Both the position numbers and the translations under genes were made by a program. The notes under the pieces are model-generated. The model saw only the letters and a program-made list of their open reading frames with translations, made no database searches and was not told where the DNA came from. Of a stretch of 50,809 nt of DNA, positions 50,164-50,809 are shown piece after piece. The stretch covers positions 1 to 50,809 of the forward strand of contig CABZJM010000011.1 of NCBI GenBank assembly GCA_902526075.1, written 5' to 3'. The stretch comes from an uncultured Bacteroidota bacterium (GTDB taxonomy: Bacteria > Bacteroidota > Bacteroidia > Flavobacteriales > Flavobacteriaceae). Position 1 is the first letter of the stretch. Each line of letters opens with the position of its first letter.

Positions 50164-50809
50164 ATGAAAGAAAATATTATTTCAATTGGATTAGACATTG
50201 GAACGACAAAGATAGTTGCATTGATTGGGCAAACGAATGAATATAATAAAATGAAAATTTTAGGTGTTGGAAAATCAATCAGCTTGGGAGTTCATAGAGG
50301 TGTTGTTAATAATATTACTCAAACAATTCAATCAATTCAACAAGCTGTTTCTGAAGCTGAGGGACTTTCAGGAATTAAAGTTGAAGGTGTAACAGTTGGA
50401 ATTGCTGGACAGCATATAAGGAGCTTACAGCATAGTGACTATATCACTAGGGAAAATTCAGAGCAGGTAATTGACGAAAATGATATAGAAAAATTAATTA
50501 ATCAAGTACATAAATTGGTAATGCTTCCGGGGGAGGAAATTATTCATGTTTTACCACAAGAATTTAAGGTTGATGGTCAAGCTGAAATTAAAGAGCCAAT
50601 TGGAATGTATGGAGGCAGATTAGAGGCCAACTTTCATGTAGTTGTGGGTCAAGTTTCATCAATAAGAAATATTGGTAGATGTATAAAAAGTGCCGGTTTG
50701 GATTTGGACGGAATTACCCTTGAACCATTAGCATCTGCGAATGCAGTTTTAAGTCATGAAGAAAAAGAAGCTGGAGTTGCTTTAATCGATATTGGTGGTG
50801 GTACTACCG
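50164..50809 (+). CDS. ftsA: Cell division protein FtsA, N-terminal part (3' end outside window)
   Basis: The frame opens at ATG 50164, 5 bases after ftsQ, and is still open at the window edge, giving 215 residues. The actin-like start IGLDIGTTKIVALIG (phosphate-1 loop), GVTVGIAGQHI, and the closing VALIDIGGGTT (phosphate-2 loop) identify FtsA, which anchors FtsZ filaments to the membrane. The C-terminal amphipathic helix is beyond the window. ftsZ is expected next. Confidence 0.93.
   Translation, partial: MKENIISIGLDIGTTKIVALIGQTNEYNKMKILGVGKSISLGVHRGVVNNITQTIQSIQQAVSEAEGLSGIKVEGVTVGIAGQHIRSLQHSDYITRENSEQVIDENDIEKLINQVHKLVMLPGEEIIHVLPQEFKVDGQAEIKEPIGMYGGRLEANFHVVVGQVSSIRNIGRCIKSAGLDLDGITLEPLASANAVLSHEEKEAGVALIDIGGGTT

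Overview
The window looks like chromosomal DNA from a low-GC, gene-dense member of the Bacteroidota, most likely a flavobacterium and plausibly marine. I infer this from the gldJ/porU/porV group (type IX secretion and gliding lineage), a PASTA-bearing FtsI, MraY and FtsL of the Bacteroidota type, promoters of the form TTG-N19-TAnnTTTG instead of -35/-10 boxes, weak ribosome binding sites and many TTG starts. Species cannot be named from the sequence alone. No insertion sequence, prophage, CRISPR array, rRNA or integrase was seen, and no gene-free stretch exceeds about 260 bases.

Layout. 1-2.9 kb: the 3' end of anmK, the antiporter nhaD and folC. 2.97 kb: tRNA-Val(UAC) with a clear promoter and terminator. 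3.0-8.4 kb, minus strand: a probable operon of a DUF1295 membrane protein, a prolyl-oligopeptidase-type lipoprotein, a two-repeat secreted protein and a cryptochrome/photolyase. 8.4-13.4 kb: a CAAX-protease-like M48 peptidase (+), then minus-strand genes for an NTF2-like lipoprotein, a single-domain asparaginase homologue, and a ChlI-like AAA+ ATPase paired with a VWA protein. 13.6-14.7 kb: tRNA-Val(GAC), a second NTF2-like lipoprotein and a small membrane protein. 14.7-20.3 kb, minus: a tripartite RND efflux operon. 20.4-23.9 kb: yjbQ (+), then murF and gldJ (-). 24.0-29.2 kb: porU and porV. 29.2-33.5 kb: pdhA, pdhC, an SDR, a SprT-like protein and a nucleotidyltransferase in one tight run. 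33.5-35.0 kb, minus: an MlaF/MlaE-type ABC pair. 35.2-36.5 kb: a purple-acid-phosphatase-like protein. 36.5-37.9 kb, minus: engB and an alpha/beta hydrolase. 38.1 kb to the end: the dcw cluster mraZ-rsmH-ftsL-ftsI-murE-mraY-murD-ftsW-murG-murC-ftsQ-ftsA, with ftsA cut by the window edge.

How the genes fit together. The right end makes lipid II (MurE, MraY, MurD, MurG and MurC here, MurF 16 kb away next to gldJ) and builds the division septum (FtsL, FtsI, FtsW, FtsQ, FtsA). AnmK at the left end recycles murein sugar. GldJ, PorU and PorV belong to surface export by the type IX system. PdhA and PdhC are two parts of pyruvate dehydrogenase; E1-beta and E3 are not here.

The most distinctive non-coding signal is a perfectly phased triple 10-bp direct repeat just upstream of mraZ, probably the MraZ operator. 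I found no convincing wholly new system. The least explained coding units are the ChlI-like/VWA/asparaginase-domain group, the two-repeat secreted protein, and the pair of NTF2-like lipoproteins.
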